From contig JAQMWT010000533.1 of assembly GCA_029834535.1 (NCBI GenBank), positions 186,001 to 250,000 of the forward strand: DNA of 64,000 nt. Direction: 5' to 3'. The translations under genes and the position numbers were made by a program. Positions within the stretch are counted from its first letter, which is position 1. Every line of letters begins with the position of its first letter. Source of the DNA: Chrysophaeum taylorii (lineage: Eukaryota; Sar; Pelagophyceae; Pelagomonadales; Pelagomonadaceae). Shown here piece after piece: positions 9,716-20,192 of the stretch. Below the pieces are notes generated by a model. That model did no database searches. It worked only from the letters and a program-made list of their open reading frames with translations, and was not told where the DNA came from.

Positions 9716-9972
9716 CACTCAAACCGTACAAGAGAAAAGGGATTGTGCGAGCTAGAATCATCAGGAGCATTGTGACGTGCAATATAAGGCAACCGGCCAC
9801 GAATTTCACGCGGAGGATGGCGCGGACTGTCTTCTCGGTAGAAATGCGACTGCTCCCCAACCAGTTTTTCTCACCGGTGATAGCGAGCAACCCCGTGCCG
9901 GGGTCGAGGTAATTGAAGTGCGATGATGAGCGCATTGAAGCTCTGTTCTAGAAGGCGGGTGTTTGGTGCTGT

Positions 9973-10479
9973 CTACGGGCGCCTCATTGCAGGATTGAGA
10001 ATGAGACTGGAGGTGGGGAGCCAGACTCGCTGGGCGGCCGTGTTTCGCTGGGGATCGGGCTCGTCCTTGAATACCTCGCCGATCATGCCAGAGGTGGCGA
10101 TCCCCCGCTCTGGACGTGTACCGCTTCGGCCGATTGCCGGCTGGTCTGAGCGCTTTGGTGGTCCCTCTTTTATACCGAACGCGGAGGCATAGGTTGTCGA
10201 GAAACGGTCTGCAGGGACGTCATTCCTCGCGTTGAAGGCGGCCGGGTCGCGGTGGCTGACGAGAGCCTTGGCTAACTCACAGGTTTCCCTCTGCGTCATC
10301 GATAAGTCGCCCACCTGGCGTCGTGCACGCGTGAGCTCTCGGTTGGCGCTGTCAACAAAAGCGTTTGAGTGCGTCGTGTCGAAGCACCGAGTGCCATAGT
10401 CCGCAATGACACCACGCAGCGGCGGGGCGCGCTCCTCGAACCAGTTGTCGTTGAGGGTGACGGGCTTGTAGACGTTCAT
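9973..10479 (-). CDS. Hypothetical 168-aa protein
   Basis: The open frame extends upstream to a Met at 10527, but the upstream DNA is AT-rich and encodes an odd WIWIFFITA stretch. The Met at 10479 (MNVYKPVTLNDNWFEERAPP) starts exactly where GC-rich, codon-biased sequence begins, so I prefer it. The product is soluble-looking, rich in Arg, Asp, Ala and Pro, with a short Tyr/Trp-containing N-terminal motif (YKPVTLNDNWFEER) reminiscent of cilium/flagellum microtubule-associated proteins such as the C9orf135/CFAP95 type. That resemblance is weak. No membrane segment or catalytic motif was seen. It is separated from the next minus-strand gene by a CTCACCT/CAACTCAA low-complexity tract (10,556-10,600). 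Confidence 0.45.
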   Translation of the reverse strand: MNVYKPVTLNDNWFEERAPPLRGVIADYGTRCFDTTHSNAFVDSANRELTRARRQVGDLSMTQRETCELAKALVSHRDPAAFNARNDVPADRFSTTYASAFGIKEGPPKRSDQPAIGRSGTRPERGIATSGMIGEVFKDEPDPQRNTAAQRVWLPTSSLILNPAMRRP

Positions 10480-10555
10480 AGCTGTGATGAAAAAAATCCA
10501 AATCCAAAGAATGATATGTATCCGCACGACCTGGTACTGTTGTGGTGGGGGGCGC

Positions 10556-10600
10556 TCACCTCACCTCACCTCACCTCAACTCAACACAACTCAACTCAAA
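10556..10600. repeat. Low-complexity CTCACCT / CAACT tract
   Basis: Short tandem units (CACCT repeated, then ACTCA-type units) between the hypothetical gene and the downstream end of the membrane-protein gene. Confidence 0.8.
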
Positions 10601-10633
10601 AACACAGGGTGTTGGTGGGTCTGAAAGGCAAAG

Positions 10634-12247
10634 TCACTTCGTGGGGAACTTGGCGTCATCATCGTCGGCGAGGGAGAGGAGGCGGTCGAGACTGCCGCGA
10701 CTTTCGGCAGCCTGGAGGTCATCGAGGACCGCGCTCTCGGCGGAGGTGAGGGAGGCCTGTTGGTCGGCGAGGGAGGTTCGGAGGGTCTTGAGGTCGCGAA
10801 CGAGGTCGGTGAGGGACCTGCGCCTGGACTTTGTGATGAGGAGACTTTTGCGTCGGTCCGAGGGTGGGGGGCGTAATCGTCGGCGAGAGGAGGGGGTGCT
10901 TGCTTCGGAAAGGCCGCGGCGCGGGGTTCGATCGTCGTCCAGGGCGGCGTCGTCGTCGTCGTCGTCGTCGAGGTTGGCATCCTCGAGGTCGATGAAGCGA
11001 AGGAGCTGGGTCGCGCCGATGGCGACCGCGTTTTCGAGGAAGTAGTAGCTGGAGGCCCCGGCCATCGCCGCGCAGACGAAGGAAAGCAAGGCGAAGATGT
11101 AGGCGCGGTCGGTAGCAAAGTAGAGCGCGGGGCCGAGGTAAGAGCCGAGGGTCGTGCCGAGAATGTAGGCGATACGCTGGCGGAGCGTAAAGCGCTCGAA
11201 GACAAGCTTGGTCGCCGAGTAGGATTCTAAGACGCGCATGGACGTGAGATGTACCCAGGTCGCGCAAACCGTATACAATACGACGACGAGCGAGGTGAAA
11301 GGAATCGAGGGTGGGAGGACCGCGAGTGCGGTGTAGAGGCACGACGCGCAGAGCAGGGCGAGGGTGTTGGTTTTGGGCGTGAAGGTGACCCGGAGGCACG
11401 CGCAGACCTTGGCCTGGAACGTGCAGAGGGAAAACGCGGCCACCCACGCGGTGAAGAGCGATGCCGGCGGTTCGTCAAGATCTCTCCAATAGAGGGGAGC
11501 GATCGTTCCGATGACCGCGTCGACCACGCCGACCCCGAACAACAACGCCGCCATCAACCGCAGAATCACGGGCCCCTGGAAGCTGTCTCTGTGCGGCGAC
11601 GAAGTTTCGGACGTTAGCGATCCATAGTCGGGGGGCATCAGCACGGTCGGGCTCCCTCGCAGATAAAATGCCGCGTGGACAGCGGTGATGACGAGCGCGG
11701 AGACAACCTCGACGACGGCGATGAGCCACACGCCGCCCGCTGCGAGCAAAGTGCCGCCGGAACTCGAAACGAGGAGTCCGGCCATAAGCGCGCTGTACAT
11801 CTGCCCCGACACTACGTCGAAATCCAAGGGCGCGAGGTCCTCGTCGCGGAGCCGCAGGACGGCAGCCGACATGGGCTCGAACACGCCGGCGGTGCTAAAG
11901 GCCCAGATCATCCCGGGATGCCTCTCGATGTTGACGGCGCCGAAAAAAAGTATGCACGACACGCAAACGGCGACGCCGAGCGTCACGCCACGTCGTGGGG
12001 CAAGAACAACCCCAACAAGCGACATCAGGTTCAGGACTGAGAACCACACCCCCAAAAGCTGCGTCTTGAGCCCGTTGTCCAGCCAGAACGGTCCAACGGC
12101 CGTCTTCGCGAACAGAAACAACGTCAATGCGCTACACAGCGGCAGCGCGCAGAACATCCCCGACACCCTCCACGTCACTCCCGGCTTGTTTGGCATCGGA
12201 TGTGATGCAACCGGCTTGGGGGGAGACAGCTCAACCTGCTTCGGCAT
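10634..12247 (-). CDS. Multi-spanning membrane transporter-like protein (MFS-like fold) with acidic and coiled C-terminal tail
   Basis: About 537 aa from the Met at 12247 (MPKQVELSPPKP); an upstream in-frame Met at 12268 is possible. Eleven to twelve hydrophobic segments are visible between residues ~30 and ~430, e.g. MFCALPLCSALTLFLF, GVWLIAVVEVVSALVI and YIFALLSFVCAAMAG. The number and spacing fit an MFS-type transporter, resembling eukaryotic solute carriers or UNC93-like proteins more than a signature-bearing sugar porter. No substrate motif was recognised. After the last helix comes a poly-Asp stretch (encoded by a GTC/GAC repeat at about 10,940-10,970), then a basic, Ser/Arg-rich tail and a predicted amphipathic or coiled segment near the end. 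Substrate and membrane location are unknown. Confidence 0.65.
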   Translation of the reverse strand: MPKQVELSPPKPVASHPMPNKPGVTWRVSGMFCALPLCSALTLFLFAKTAVGPFWLDNGLKTQLLGVWFSVLNLMSLVGVVLAPRRGVTLGVAVCVSCILFFGAVNIERHPGMIWAFSTAGVFEPMSAAVLRLRDEDLAPLDFDVVSGQMYSALMAGLLVSSSGGTLLAAGGVWLIAVVEVVSALVITAVHAAFYLRGSPTVLMPPDYGSLTSETSSPHRDSFQGPVILRLMAALLFGVGVVDAVIGTIAPLYWRDLDEPPASLFTAWVAAFSLCTFQAKVCACLRVTFTPKTNTLALLCASCLYTALAVLPPSIPFTSLVVVLYTVCATWVHLTSMRVLESYSATKLVFERFTLRQRIAYILGTTLGSYLGPALYFATDRAYIFALLSFVCAAMAGASSYYFLENAVAIGATQLLRFIDLEDANLDDDDDDDAALDDDRTPRRGLSEASTPSSRRRLRPPPSDRRKSLLITKSRRRSLTDLVRDLKTLRTSLADQQASLTSAESAVLDDLQAAESRGSLDRLLSLADDDDAKFPTK

Positions 12248-12540
12248 CAGAACTTCGCAAAACAACAACCGGTTTCGGGTACCAGTATGTGCCCGCTGCT
12301 GTTGCGGGGGGGGGATACAAGACGGCCCTTGCTAAAGGGGGGGGGCAGGATGCAGTGAGCAACGGGTACACCTATCCGGAGGGCGGCAGGTGCCCGGTAA
12401 AGGTTGTGGGCTCCAAAAGACATCGGAGATCTAATCTCAGAGTCGGCAGCCTTCGATGAGTATCGCCCATTGGGCAGGGCAGTCGTCGGGCGGCTTGAGA
12501 GCTGGGTCCGGAAGCAGTACGCGGCCAATTGTGCGTCAGA

Positions 12541-14560
12541 CTAACGCACGAATGAACGTGGGGGAGGAGAACAGGAAGGCGAGAGAGTACGCGGAATCGA
12601 GAAAGCAAGGCATCTCCGACCGAATTTGAGATCATAGTCCCGACGCCTCCGACTATAGGCCCTATGCCTTCGCAGCGCCGATGAGCCCAGAGTGGAGCGT
12701 TTATGGCGGCTGTCGGCGCTTGACGGCGGAAGCGCCATAAGAACATTTGGAATAGTCCTTGGCTGGGGAGCCCTGGAGGTATGTGCCTGATGGGTAGCCG
12801 ACTGAGATGCGCCTGTCATCATCACCACTTTCGATGCTTGGCAGCTGGGACATGGGTCCAAGAATGACGCCGTCGGGCACGACATCGCCAGCCCAGGTGA
12901 TAGAACTTGGATGCAAAATTGCGGCGCTGCTGACCCTTTTTTCGCGGAAAATAAGTCGCCTGTGAGCGAGGACGTGCGCAATGTTGTGTGCGCCCTCATC
13001 GATGACAGCTTCGCGACCAATCGAAAAGCAGGGGTAGTTCCAAGACCCTGGTAGTGTTCACAAAGGCGCTCAGGGCGACGTCGGCCCCGAAGAAGCGTAG
13101 ATAACACCTGGGGTCGATACTCCACGCGACTCTAATTTGGAGAGCACACACGCGATCACATATCACGAAGGTTGGGACACGGATAAACACGTTGGCGAGA
13201 CAAGATCCGCGAAGCAATGCCAAGACATGTTTGTTGAGTGCTGTGCATGTCGCCAGGTAGTTCATGTACACGACAGCAAACCAAAGCGGCGTGTCGGTGC
13301 CGATCTTCCAGTCGCGCAACACGAGCTACTGCCAGACCCGATAGGTGATGGCCAAAGAAGCACAGGCCATCAGCGATATCGGGCCACGAGTAGAAACGCG
13401 GTTGTGCGTTCGACTGGTGGGCGCCAGACTTGGATCTTGTCGCCACGAACGCGGAGCCCATCCTCGCAATAGTCCGATTTGAAGAAATTTGGCGAGTCGT
13501 AAAACACCAAGACAGCTAACTCATACTCACTCTGGTACGAGCGCGACGCCATGAGAAAGAACATGGCGACAATTCGCAGGACGGACAGACCAAAAGAAGC
13601 TGCCTAATATATGATTGCCCGATATGTCGTTTGCGACTTTGTGACTAATGTAAAGGTGTTCGCTGCGAAGAATGTCGAGCCTGTATGAACAACACGATCC
13701 TCCGGAACAATAGTCTGGTGCCCTACGACGGCGCCCTTTTCGACGACCACGCCGGCATAGAGTCGGGAGCAAAGCCCAACTTGAGCATGCGCCCCGATCT
13801 TTACTGCCTTATACTTGCCAGTCCCCCCTTCGAAGGAGATGGAGCAGGTAGTGAGCTGCGCACCGTCTCCGACCTCGATGAGATCGGCTTCTACCGGCGA
13901 GAAAACGCAAGTGGTTGCTATACTTGCCGCCAACCTATGATAAAACCCTTTTCAGTGTGTGCACCAGGTCAAGGCTACACCGACGAAGTTTCTATTGACA
14001 CGGAAATGCAAACCAGACACGCATTCCCAGTGCTTTCACCAAGACCGTGCTAACAAGACCATTCTCGTCCCAAAAGCAGCGAACCAAATCCAAAGACGAC
14101 GCGATACCAAGCCCACTCCACGAACCACGTCCGCAGGCGCCACGTCCAATCACCACGCACGCTTGACCCGGGATGTTGCCGTCCGATGAGGGTCCATTTG
14201 AGCAGGACGACAATGACATCTGAGACCTGAAACGCAATCAAGCTCGTGCTAACAACGGTCGACGGACTCTTACACACACGAATATCGCAGTGAAGTAGCC
14301 CAAGACAAAATAGGCTAGTTGCGATAGCGGAACTGCCGCGCGTGCCAATCGACCTGTAGGATTTCAAGCTGCAGCGACCACATTGAGAGCGAGGAGCAAT
14401 ATCTGTCGCGAGGTACACTCCACGAAGACGCACGTTGTGGTGAACGATCCGTATAGGAAGCAAGGCATCGTCGCGAGCTTTGCCAACTCAAGAAAAAGCC
14501 ACGAGATTTTGCTTGGAGACGACATCGAGTTTCTCGCGATGCCCGCTAGCTGTGCTGGAC
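12541..14560 (-). pseudogene. Broken C-terminal half: tandem membrane/hexapeptide (LbH) units of a Pls/NRPS-type terminal domain
   Basis: Continuation of the relic at 14.58-18.08 kb. Minus-strand frames keep changing but encode a coherent series. A membrane-linked kinase-unlike LLKWTLIGR...W segment lies near 14,150-14,220. A left-handed-beta-helix block follows at about 13,640-13,920 (DLIEVGDGAQL, AVKIGAHAQVG, GAVVGHQTIV). A second link with GTDTPLW...YLRFFGADVALS is at about 13,060-13,310. A last LbH block at about 12,740-12,930 contains SSITWAGDVVPDGVILG and GSPA. Alternation of membrane pairs with hexapeptide acyltransferase-like domains is the layout of the terminal domain of epsilon-poly-lysine synthetase and related NRPS (TIGR02353 type). 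Stops and frameshifts between blocks suggest decay, although some gaps could be short introns. Confidence 0.6.
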
Positions 14561-14575
14561 TCGACTGATACTCGC

Positions 14576-15964
14576 TCACGCTAGCCAGATGCACCCCGGC
14601 CATCGTCGCCGAGCCGTGTTCAAGTACGGCGCCACGCTCGATCTTACACCATGGCATGACGATGGATGACGATTTAGTGTCGGAGTGCGGCTCAATAACG
14701 ACTCGGGAGAACCGCATGCGGCCGTGGGGCTCAAACATACGTGCGAAGACGGCGCCGTGTCACTAATTGCCGCGTGTGAACCGACGGAGACGAGATCGAA
14801 CTCGCGCAGGAGAAGCGTGATTCTCGCGCGAGGTGACATGCGAGCACCCATCAAAATGTAGAATATGGTCACGAAAATCGTGTCATGAATGAATAGCCCA
14901 ACCCACAGGTCGAACTGGTCGAGCAAGCGATCGACGGCCCACCAGCGTAGAAAGAATGGCGTTCGGCGATGTGCGGTCCCGACACGATAACGACCGATGA
15001 CGATCCACTTTGCAAGAATAACAATCGCTGCCAGCGAGACCATGAACAGTGGGATTACTACTGCCAGCAGAAGGCCGTAGGTATACACGTGGTCGGTACC
15101 GGCCACCTTGATGTGCGACCATCGTGCGCTGTCACGCCGAATGTCGATGCGCTTCGATCCTATTAACCTGACACGCCACTGCACCAAGTGTCCAAGATGA
15201 TACGCCGGAATGAGAGCGATCGACACCAAAACGACAATCACCATCACCGGAAGCGTTCGGATCAAGTCAACAGCCCATAGCTGTAGCCTTGTGGAGCCGA
15301 GATCGACATCCTCGAAGAGTGGCACTATCCGCGCCGAAAGCCGTGAATCGTTTTCTCCGCGCGCAACGCGCAGAATATCATTGGCCAATTCGGGGACTGT
15401 AAGGCTCGAATCCATGAGAAGGTCAAGTTTGACTTCGGCGACCAACATGTCTCCCAGCTGCGTCTGCACATGCAGCGCGTCTTGTGACGACAGGCCGAGA
15501 TGTGCGACGGATGTTGTCTGCGGGTCGACTATGGTCTCCGCCATTGATGCGAAGATGTCAACAAGAGTTTCTTGTACACATGCAAGCTGCGATTGGCTGA
15601 CTTCGGTCTCATATTCGCGTGTTGTCAGCAGCGAGGGCAACTCTGGCACACTCTCGACGTCGACGATTTTAGAGTGATGCGTCGGTACGAGATTAGAATG
15701 ATGCGCCGGCACGGTGAAACTCTCTGAAAAGTCTTTGGACTGCCTTCTGCAGCACCTTATTTCTGCTTGCTTTTGCATCACGCTCCTACGGATCTTGTCG
15801 AGCCAGACCTCCCCCGAAGCATCAATGTCTTCTTTCCGCATCAAAGTTGGATCCACTTGTTCTAGGGCCTCGTTTGACGTTTGCTCCAGCGAAGGAGACG
15901 GAGCTGCGGTCGAAGAGGGCTTGTGCACATCGCAGAAGCTGACAACCCACCTCGATGACCACAA
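14576..15964 (-). pseudogene. ACP domain plus first membrane/LbH unit of the same broken megasynthase
   Basis: 462-codon open stretch that is the best-preserved part. Residues ~125-190 form a carrier-protein domain: the phosphopantetheine site reads HLGLSSQDAL (LGxxS, Ser in place), followed by helix residues to VPELANDIL. From ~230 come two hydrophobic segments (LPVMVIVVLVSIALIPAY and YGLLLAVVIPLFMVSLAAIV). Then comes AKWIVIGRYRVGT...FFLRWW, which matches the conserved KWxxxGRxxxG...WxxRWW signature of Pls/TIGR02353 proteins, and then MGARMSPRARI...REFDLVSVGSHA, the start of a left-handed beta helix. The Met shown is unlikely to be a true start: the upstream FAAL frame leads into it. Confidence 0.6.
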
Positions 15965-18076
15965 CCACTGGAAAATTCCCGTGCCTCCTCTATCGAATCG
16001 TTGTGAAGAACCTTAAGTCCATCGTCAGCAACGGTTAGAGAGTTGTGTCGTTCGCCACCGAGTGTTCGACTCGAATCAAAGACGTCGACGTAAAGCTCGC
16101 TAGCTAGCAGCGCGTCTCGAATCGCCCTGCGCCGTAGCTTTCCACTTGTTGTCTTCAAAATGCTCTCCTGCTTGATGAACACCACACGGCTCTCCGGTCT
16201 GAGACCGATAGCCTTGGAAATGCTCTTCTTAAGCGTCGACGCCATATATTCTCGCATTCAGATACGGCGTTGTCGCGGACTTCGAGCACGATGCACAGAA
16301 ACTCGTTATTATCTTTCTCGCTGACAATCGCAAAGGCAGCGAAACATCCTGGTCTCACGGCGTCAGGCATGACCACCGTTGCGGCATTTTCGACGTCATC
16401 GCTGTAGTAGTTCTTGTCGCCGATGATTATCAAGTCATTTATTCGGCCGCAGACGAACAGGTGGCCATCCTCAATGAACGCCTCGTCGCCCGTCCTCAGG
16501 TATACTTTGTCGTCGTCTGGCTCGAGCCGGGCGCAGAAAATTTCGGTGTTGAGATCCGCTTTGCCCCAGTGGCCCTGGGCGACCGAGCTGGAACTCAACC
16601 ATAGTTCGCCAGGGGTACCGTCAGGCACGACGCGTCAGGTTGCAGCATCGACGATACAGAGGACTATCTGGAAGTCGGAGCTACACGAGGCGAGGTCTGG
16701 CGTGCACCGCGATGTGACGAGGCCCTCTGCCTCGGCGCACGTCGCAACCACATGCTCTGCGAGACCACAAGTTGGCACGAAGATACCATCATGGTTGCCG
16801 TCGTCGCGGAGCTTGCAGTGAGTTGCATGATATGCAGCGAACTCGTGAAGGATCGACGGCACACATCGCTGGCCCGCGTCACAAGCTAGAATCACCACAC
16901 AGCTGAGATCGATGTTGCTGACGACATTGGCGGTAGTGGCGTCGGCGGCGCGCTCGTACACAGCTGGTAGGCGAAGTCTGGCGCTGCCGTCCACAGTGCG
17001 CGGTACTTTGAAATGGTGCGCATCCACATGATGGGGTCGGCGAGGAACAAGAGCGGCGAGAAGGTGACCATGTGTTAGCTGGCGCAAAACGGCCCAAGCA
17101 GGGTTCGCACGATACCCGTGTCGTGGAACTGTGGGAGCCATGAAACCGTGGCGACGCGCTCCGACAGGTCATAGACATCGCACAAGCGGCTGCTCTTGGC
17201 CTCGCCCAATCGAACGTCGAATAATCGGCGCTGCGCGGGAAAAAGAATATCGTTTGAATTGTCCCAGATATTTTTGTGAGACAAGATGACGCCCTTGGGG
17301 TCTTTGCTAATGGCGCGATGAGTGAAAAGCGGACTCCTGATCAAAATGACGCACCCTGTTGAACCAGACGTGAATTGAAGAAACGCAACGGAGTCATCGT
17401 TCTTCGTGTATTGGTCGAGCCTGTTTGCGCGAGAATGTCGCACTTCAAAGTCATGCTACTTAGTCACCCTCGTGCAAGCTGGAGGCGAGCGAAACTTGGA
17501 CGACTGTGGTGGCATCCATTGGTAGTGGCGCTTCCTCGGTTATGGCGTCCGAGGTAGTATCGTCACTCCCTCGAGAGACGACGGCGGAGTGGCGATACGA
17601 CATCGACCGAGCAAACTCCACCACGTGTGAGCTCAGCAGGCGACGGTATACTGATGGACGCGGGCATTCGTCGGCGTCGCCCATGCTGTGCCATCGTATT
17701 CCGGGCCGCGCACGCCATACGCTCGTCGTAACGCGCAGCTTGTGCACGGCGCTGTCGGTGAGGGCCACCTCCGCGCCGCAAGTGGTGCGTACGAGGTCCA
17801 GTTTGGGCACGCTGGAGGTTGGAAGGGTCGGAAGGGTGGCCGAGACGCCAGCGCGAAGACCCGCGACAAAGGAGGCGACAAAGAGCTCGGGCCCGGGAGC
17901 GTAGACGAGGAGTGCGCGGTCTCCCGGCGCAAGGCCGACGTCGTTGCTGAGAAGCCACTTGGCCACGGACGCTGCGCGATACCAGACATCGCAGCCTCGG
18001 CCCCAGCTCCTTCGAGCCAGGTCAGGAACGTTTCCTTGTCGAGTGCGCTTTGCCCCCTATAGCCAGCTGTGTTCAT
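15965..18076 (-). pseudogene. Fatty acyl-AMP ligase (FAAL) domain, broken
   Basis: Adenylate-forming domain that would activate a fatty acid and load it on the downstream ACP. Visible in order: N-terminal DRALLVYAPGPELF and AGLRAG (about 17,850-17,910); the P-loop FTSGSTG ... KDPKGVILSHKNIW interrupted by a 48-nt GT-AG segment (17,307-17,354); SWLPQFHDTGI (FAAL/A5-like); FSPLLFLADP...W and FAYQLC; then FVPTCGLAE; GTPGELWLSS; YLRTGDEAFIEDGHLFVCGRI; and TTSGKLRRRAIRD with the C-terminal Lys. Breaks: a frame change near 17,975; an in-frame TAA at 17,075-17,077 where family members align without a gap; a frame change near 16,990; an in-frame TGA at 16,635-16,637; and a frame change near 16,260. 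Two nonsense codons at well-aligned positions argue for a pseudogene; assembly error is the alternative. Confidence 0.7.
17307..17354 (-). other. Probable 48-nt GT-AG intron in the FAAL relic
   Basis: Between GSTG and DPKGV of the adenylation P-loop the minus strand carries GTGCGTC...CCATTAG, 48 nt and frame-neutral. Removing it restores the uninterrupted GSTGKDPKGV motif. Length agrees with the introns inferred at 35,286 (45 nt) and 43,602 (43 nt). Confidence 0.7.
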
Positions 18077-18501
18077 CGCTCCAGGACCGCCACCAACGCG
18101 GCTTGTTCATCGAGCATTTTTTTTCCGGTTGCATTATTATCTCGGGGATGGTGTGGCCTAAAACTGGAAAAAAAAAGCTTCCGCCACGACAACGACTGGC
18201 GTTAAAACGGTGGGCTACAACACTGGTCACAAGACTAGGGGGTATTTTTTGGGGATCCGTGAGTGATCGTTATGTCCTGCCAGTTTGAACACAACGGCGA
18301 AATAAACGGAACCAAAGGCAGGTAGTCTACCTCGTAAAATAAATGACCACGCAAACCCGCCGCTGCCACGCGGGGCCTTGTGTGCGCGCGTGTTGGCAGT
18401 GCATAGAAGGAGAGTCGTCCTACGTCTCGAACGTCTGCAGTTTTACAAAAGTGTCGCGGGACCTGGACGCAAGGGACGAAAGCAGAGATATTCCAGCCCC
18501 A
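18077..18501. other. Intergenic interval, nothing recognised
   Basis: Between the putative start of the FAAL relic and the NUP58 stop codon. Contains short T-runs and A-runs only. Confidence 0.6.
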
Positions 18502-19635
18502 TTACTTCTTCCTCGTGGAGCGGCGGACCGAGACGTTGTTGCTGGGGGTGGTACCCTTGTAGGGCTTGGCGGGCGAGAAGACATTCCAGTTGGAGGAGGT
18601 GGCGGCGGGCGCGAAGGTGGACGCGGGCGTCGTCTGAAAGGCGGAGCCGCCGGCGCCCCCGAAAAAGGCGCCGGGATTGGGCGCAGGGGTCGTAGTGGCG
18701 AGGTTTGCGGGCGTCGAAAAGGCGGCGCCCCCACCAAAGAGCCCCCCGGGTTGTTGTTGTTGTTGTTGTTGTTGTTGTTGCGGTTGTTGCGGAGTTTGTA
18801 GGAATTGCTGTTGTTGGGGCATTTCGGCCCTGATGCGGTTAATCACGTGTCTCCGCTCGGCCTCTTCCTCGCGATCGCGTTTGGCGAAGGGGTCCTGGGG
18901 CTTGTCGCGGAGGAAGCGGGCCTTGAGGTCGTCGAGGCGGGCGTGGGAAGAAGCTAATCGATTCGCGACGCAGCTAAAAGCCTCGTACTGGCCTCGGACG
19001 AGTCTGGCGAGACGCTCGGGATCGGTCGAGTCGTCGGCTCCCGTTGCCGTACTGAGGGCCTTGACGTCGCGCGTGTAGGCGTCGAGCCGTTTCTCGCAAC
19101 GCTTCGCGTGCTGCCAGAGGTACGCGGGCGGAAGCTCGACGGTCGCGTGGGGCTGCAAGAACGATTTTGTCGCGAGGTCGTCGCCCCAGCCCTTGAGGAG
19201 ATCCGCCGCCTCCTCGCTGAGATCGCGGCGCGACGCCTGGGACGATGCCTGGGCGTTCTCGGCGCGCTTGAGCATCTCCCTCGCGCGGCGCACCGACGCG
19301 GTCAATTCGCGCGACTTTTCGCCGACGTCCGAGGCTTGTTCGATTTGCCGGCGAATTCGCCGGTTCTCCGCGAGCTTTTCTTGAATCGCAACGCACGCGC
19401 TCTGGCACACGAGGGCCCCGCTCGGGGCGAGCTGGTCGAAGACCGTCGTCTCGCGCACGATTACTGCCTGCTGCTGTAGTTGCTGCTGGCCAAAGAGGTT
19501 TGCCCCCGGGGCGGGGGTGAAGAGGCCGCCCTGCATGGAGGTGGTCCCACCGAAGGACAACGCGGGCGCCGGGGTGCTAAAGCTGAAGGGATTTTGCTGC
19601 TGCTGCTGCTGCTGTGGTTGCGCGCCGCCGAACAT
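18502..19635 (-). CDS. FG-nucleoporin of the p58/p45 (NUP58) type
   Basis: 377 aa. The N-terminus (residues 1-55) is a Gln-rich, FG-containing segment (FGG, FSF, LFG); the C-terminus (about 285-377) is again Gln/Pro/Gly rich with FGGG, FFGG and a basic RRSTRKK end. The middle (about 65-275) is a long alpha-helical, coiled-coil region with repeated Glu/Arg/Ala, matching the layout of Nup58/Nup45, which pairs with Nup54 and Nup62 in the central channel of the nuclear pore. Sequence identity cannot be measured here, and the Nup54 or Nup62 families are alternatives, but central helices flanked by FG tracts at both ends favour Nup58. A (CAA)n/(TTG)n tract at 18,752-18,790 encodes poly-Gln. It is transcribed divergently from RPB9 with 69 bp between start codons. 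Confidence 0.7.
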   Translation of the reverse strand: MFGGAQPQQQQQQQNPFSFSTPAPALSFGGTTSMQGGLFTPAPGANLFGQQQLQQQAVIVRETTVFDQLAPSGALVCQSACVAIQEKLAENRRIRRQIEQASDVGEKSRELTASVRRAREMLKRAENAQASSQASRRDLSEEAADLLKGWGDDLATKSFLQPHATVELPPAYLWQHAKRCEKRLDAYTRDVKALSTATGADDSTDPERLARLVRGQYEAFSCVANRLASSHARLDDLKARFLRDKPQDPFAKRDREEEAERRHVINRIRAEMPQQQQFLQTPQQPQQQQQQQQQQPGGLFGGGAAFSTPANLATTTPAPNPGAFFGGAGGSAFQTTPASTFAPAATSSNWNVFSPAKPYKGTTPSNNVSVRRSTRKK

Positions 19636-19704
19636 CGCTGCTCCGACGCCAAAACCTTAAACCCGTCCTTCTTCCCTAAAGTAAATAAAATAAATAAACC
19701 GCGC

Positions 19705-20157
19705 ATGCACGACCTCGACGATGACGAGGAGATGGTGGGTCGCGAGGAGGAGGAGGAGGAGGAGGAGGATGCGCCGGGGGTCGCGCAGCGTACCATCACG
19801 CGCGACGCGCGAGACCCCGAGCGGCGGTTCTGCCCCCAGTGCGGGAACATGTGGCTCCCCCGCGAAGAGCGCACGACCCAAACTTTAATGCTGACGTGCA
19901 GAACCTGTGGATACGAAGAGCCCGCGCACACAGGCAAGGTGTACGAGCATCGCATAAAAAAGGAAGTCTCGACGCGTTTGGACGCGATCAACTCGGACGT
20001 CGTGGACGACCCCACGCTCCAGAGATCGCGAGAGGTCACGTGCGACAAGTGCCGGAGGAACGAAGCCGTGCTGTTCCAGGCCGAGTCGGGCGTCACGGCC
20101 GCCTCCCTTTCTTTGATATTCGTGTGTTGTCACTGCAAGAACAAGTGGGTCGGCTGA
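19705..20157 (+). CDS. RPB9: RNA polymerase II subunit RPB9
   Basis: 150 aa from the ATG at 19705; the frame is open further upstream, but that would overlap the divergent NUP58 start. After an acidic poly-Glu N-terminus it has the first zinc ribbon (FCPQCGNMW ... CRTCGYEE) and the C-terminal TFIIS-like ribbon (CDKCRRNEAVLFQ ... LIFVCCHCKNKW). This is the two-ribbon layout of RPB9/RPA12/RPC11. A connecting region including YEHRIKKE and the last ribbon ending in VCCHCKNKWVG fit Pol II RPB9, a small subunit affecting start-site choice and proofreading. The paralogues RPA12 and RPC11 have an RSADE motif in the last ribbon, which is not seen here, supporting RPB9. The acidic N-terminal extension is longer than usual. 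Confidence 0.85.
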   Translation: MHDLDDDEEMVGREEEEEEEEDAPGVAQRTITRDARDPERRFCPQCGNMWLPREERTTQTLMLTCRTCGYEEPAHTGKVYEHRIKKEVSTRLDAINSDVVDDPTLQRSREVTCDKCRRNEAVLFQAESGVTAASLSLIFVCCHCKNKWVG

Positions 20158-20192
20158 CAATACGTAGTAGTCACTCCAATTTTTCGTTCGTT

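Noticed and set aside
9657-9935. 92-aa minus-strand ORF
   Set aside because: Overlaps a dispersed repeat and has no recognisable domain.
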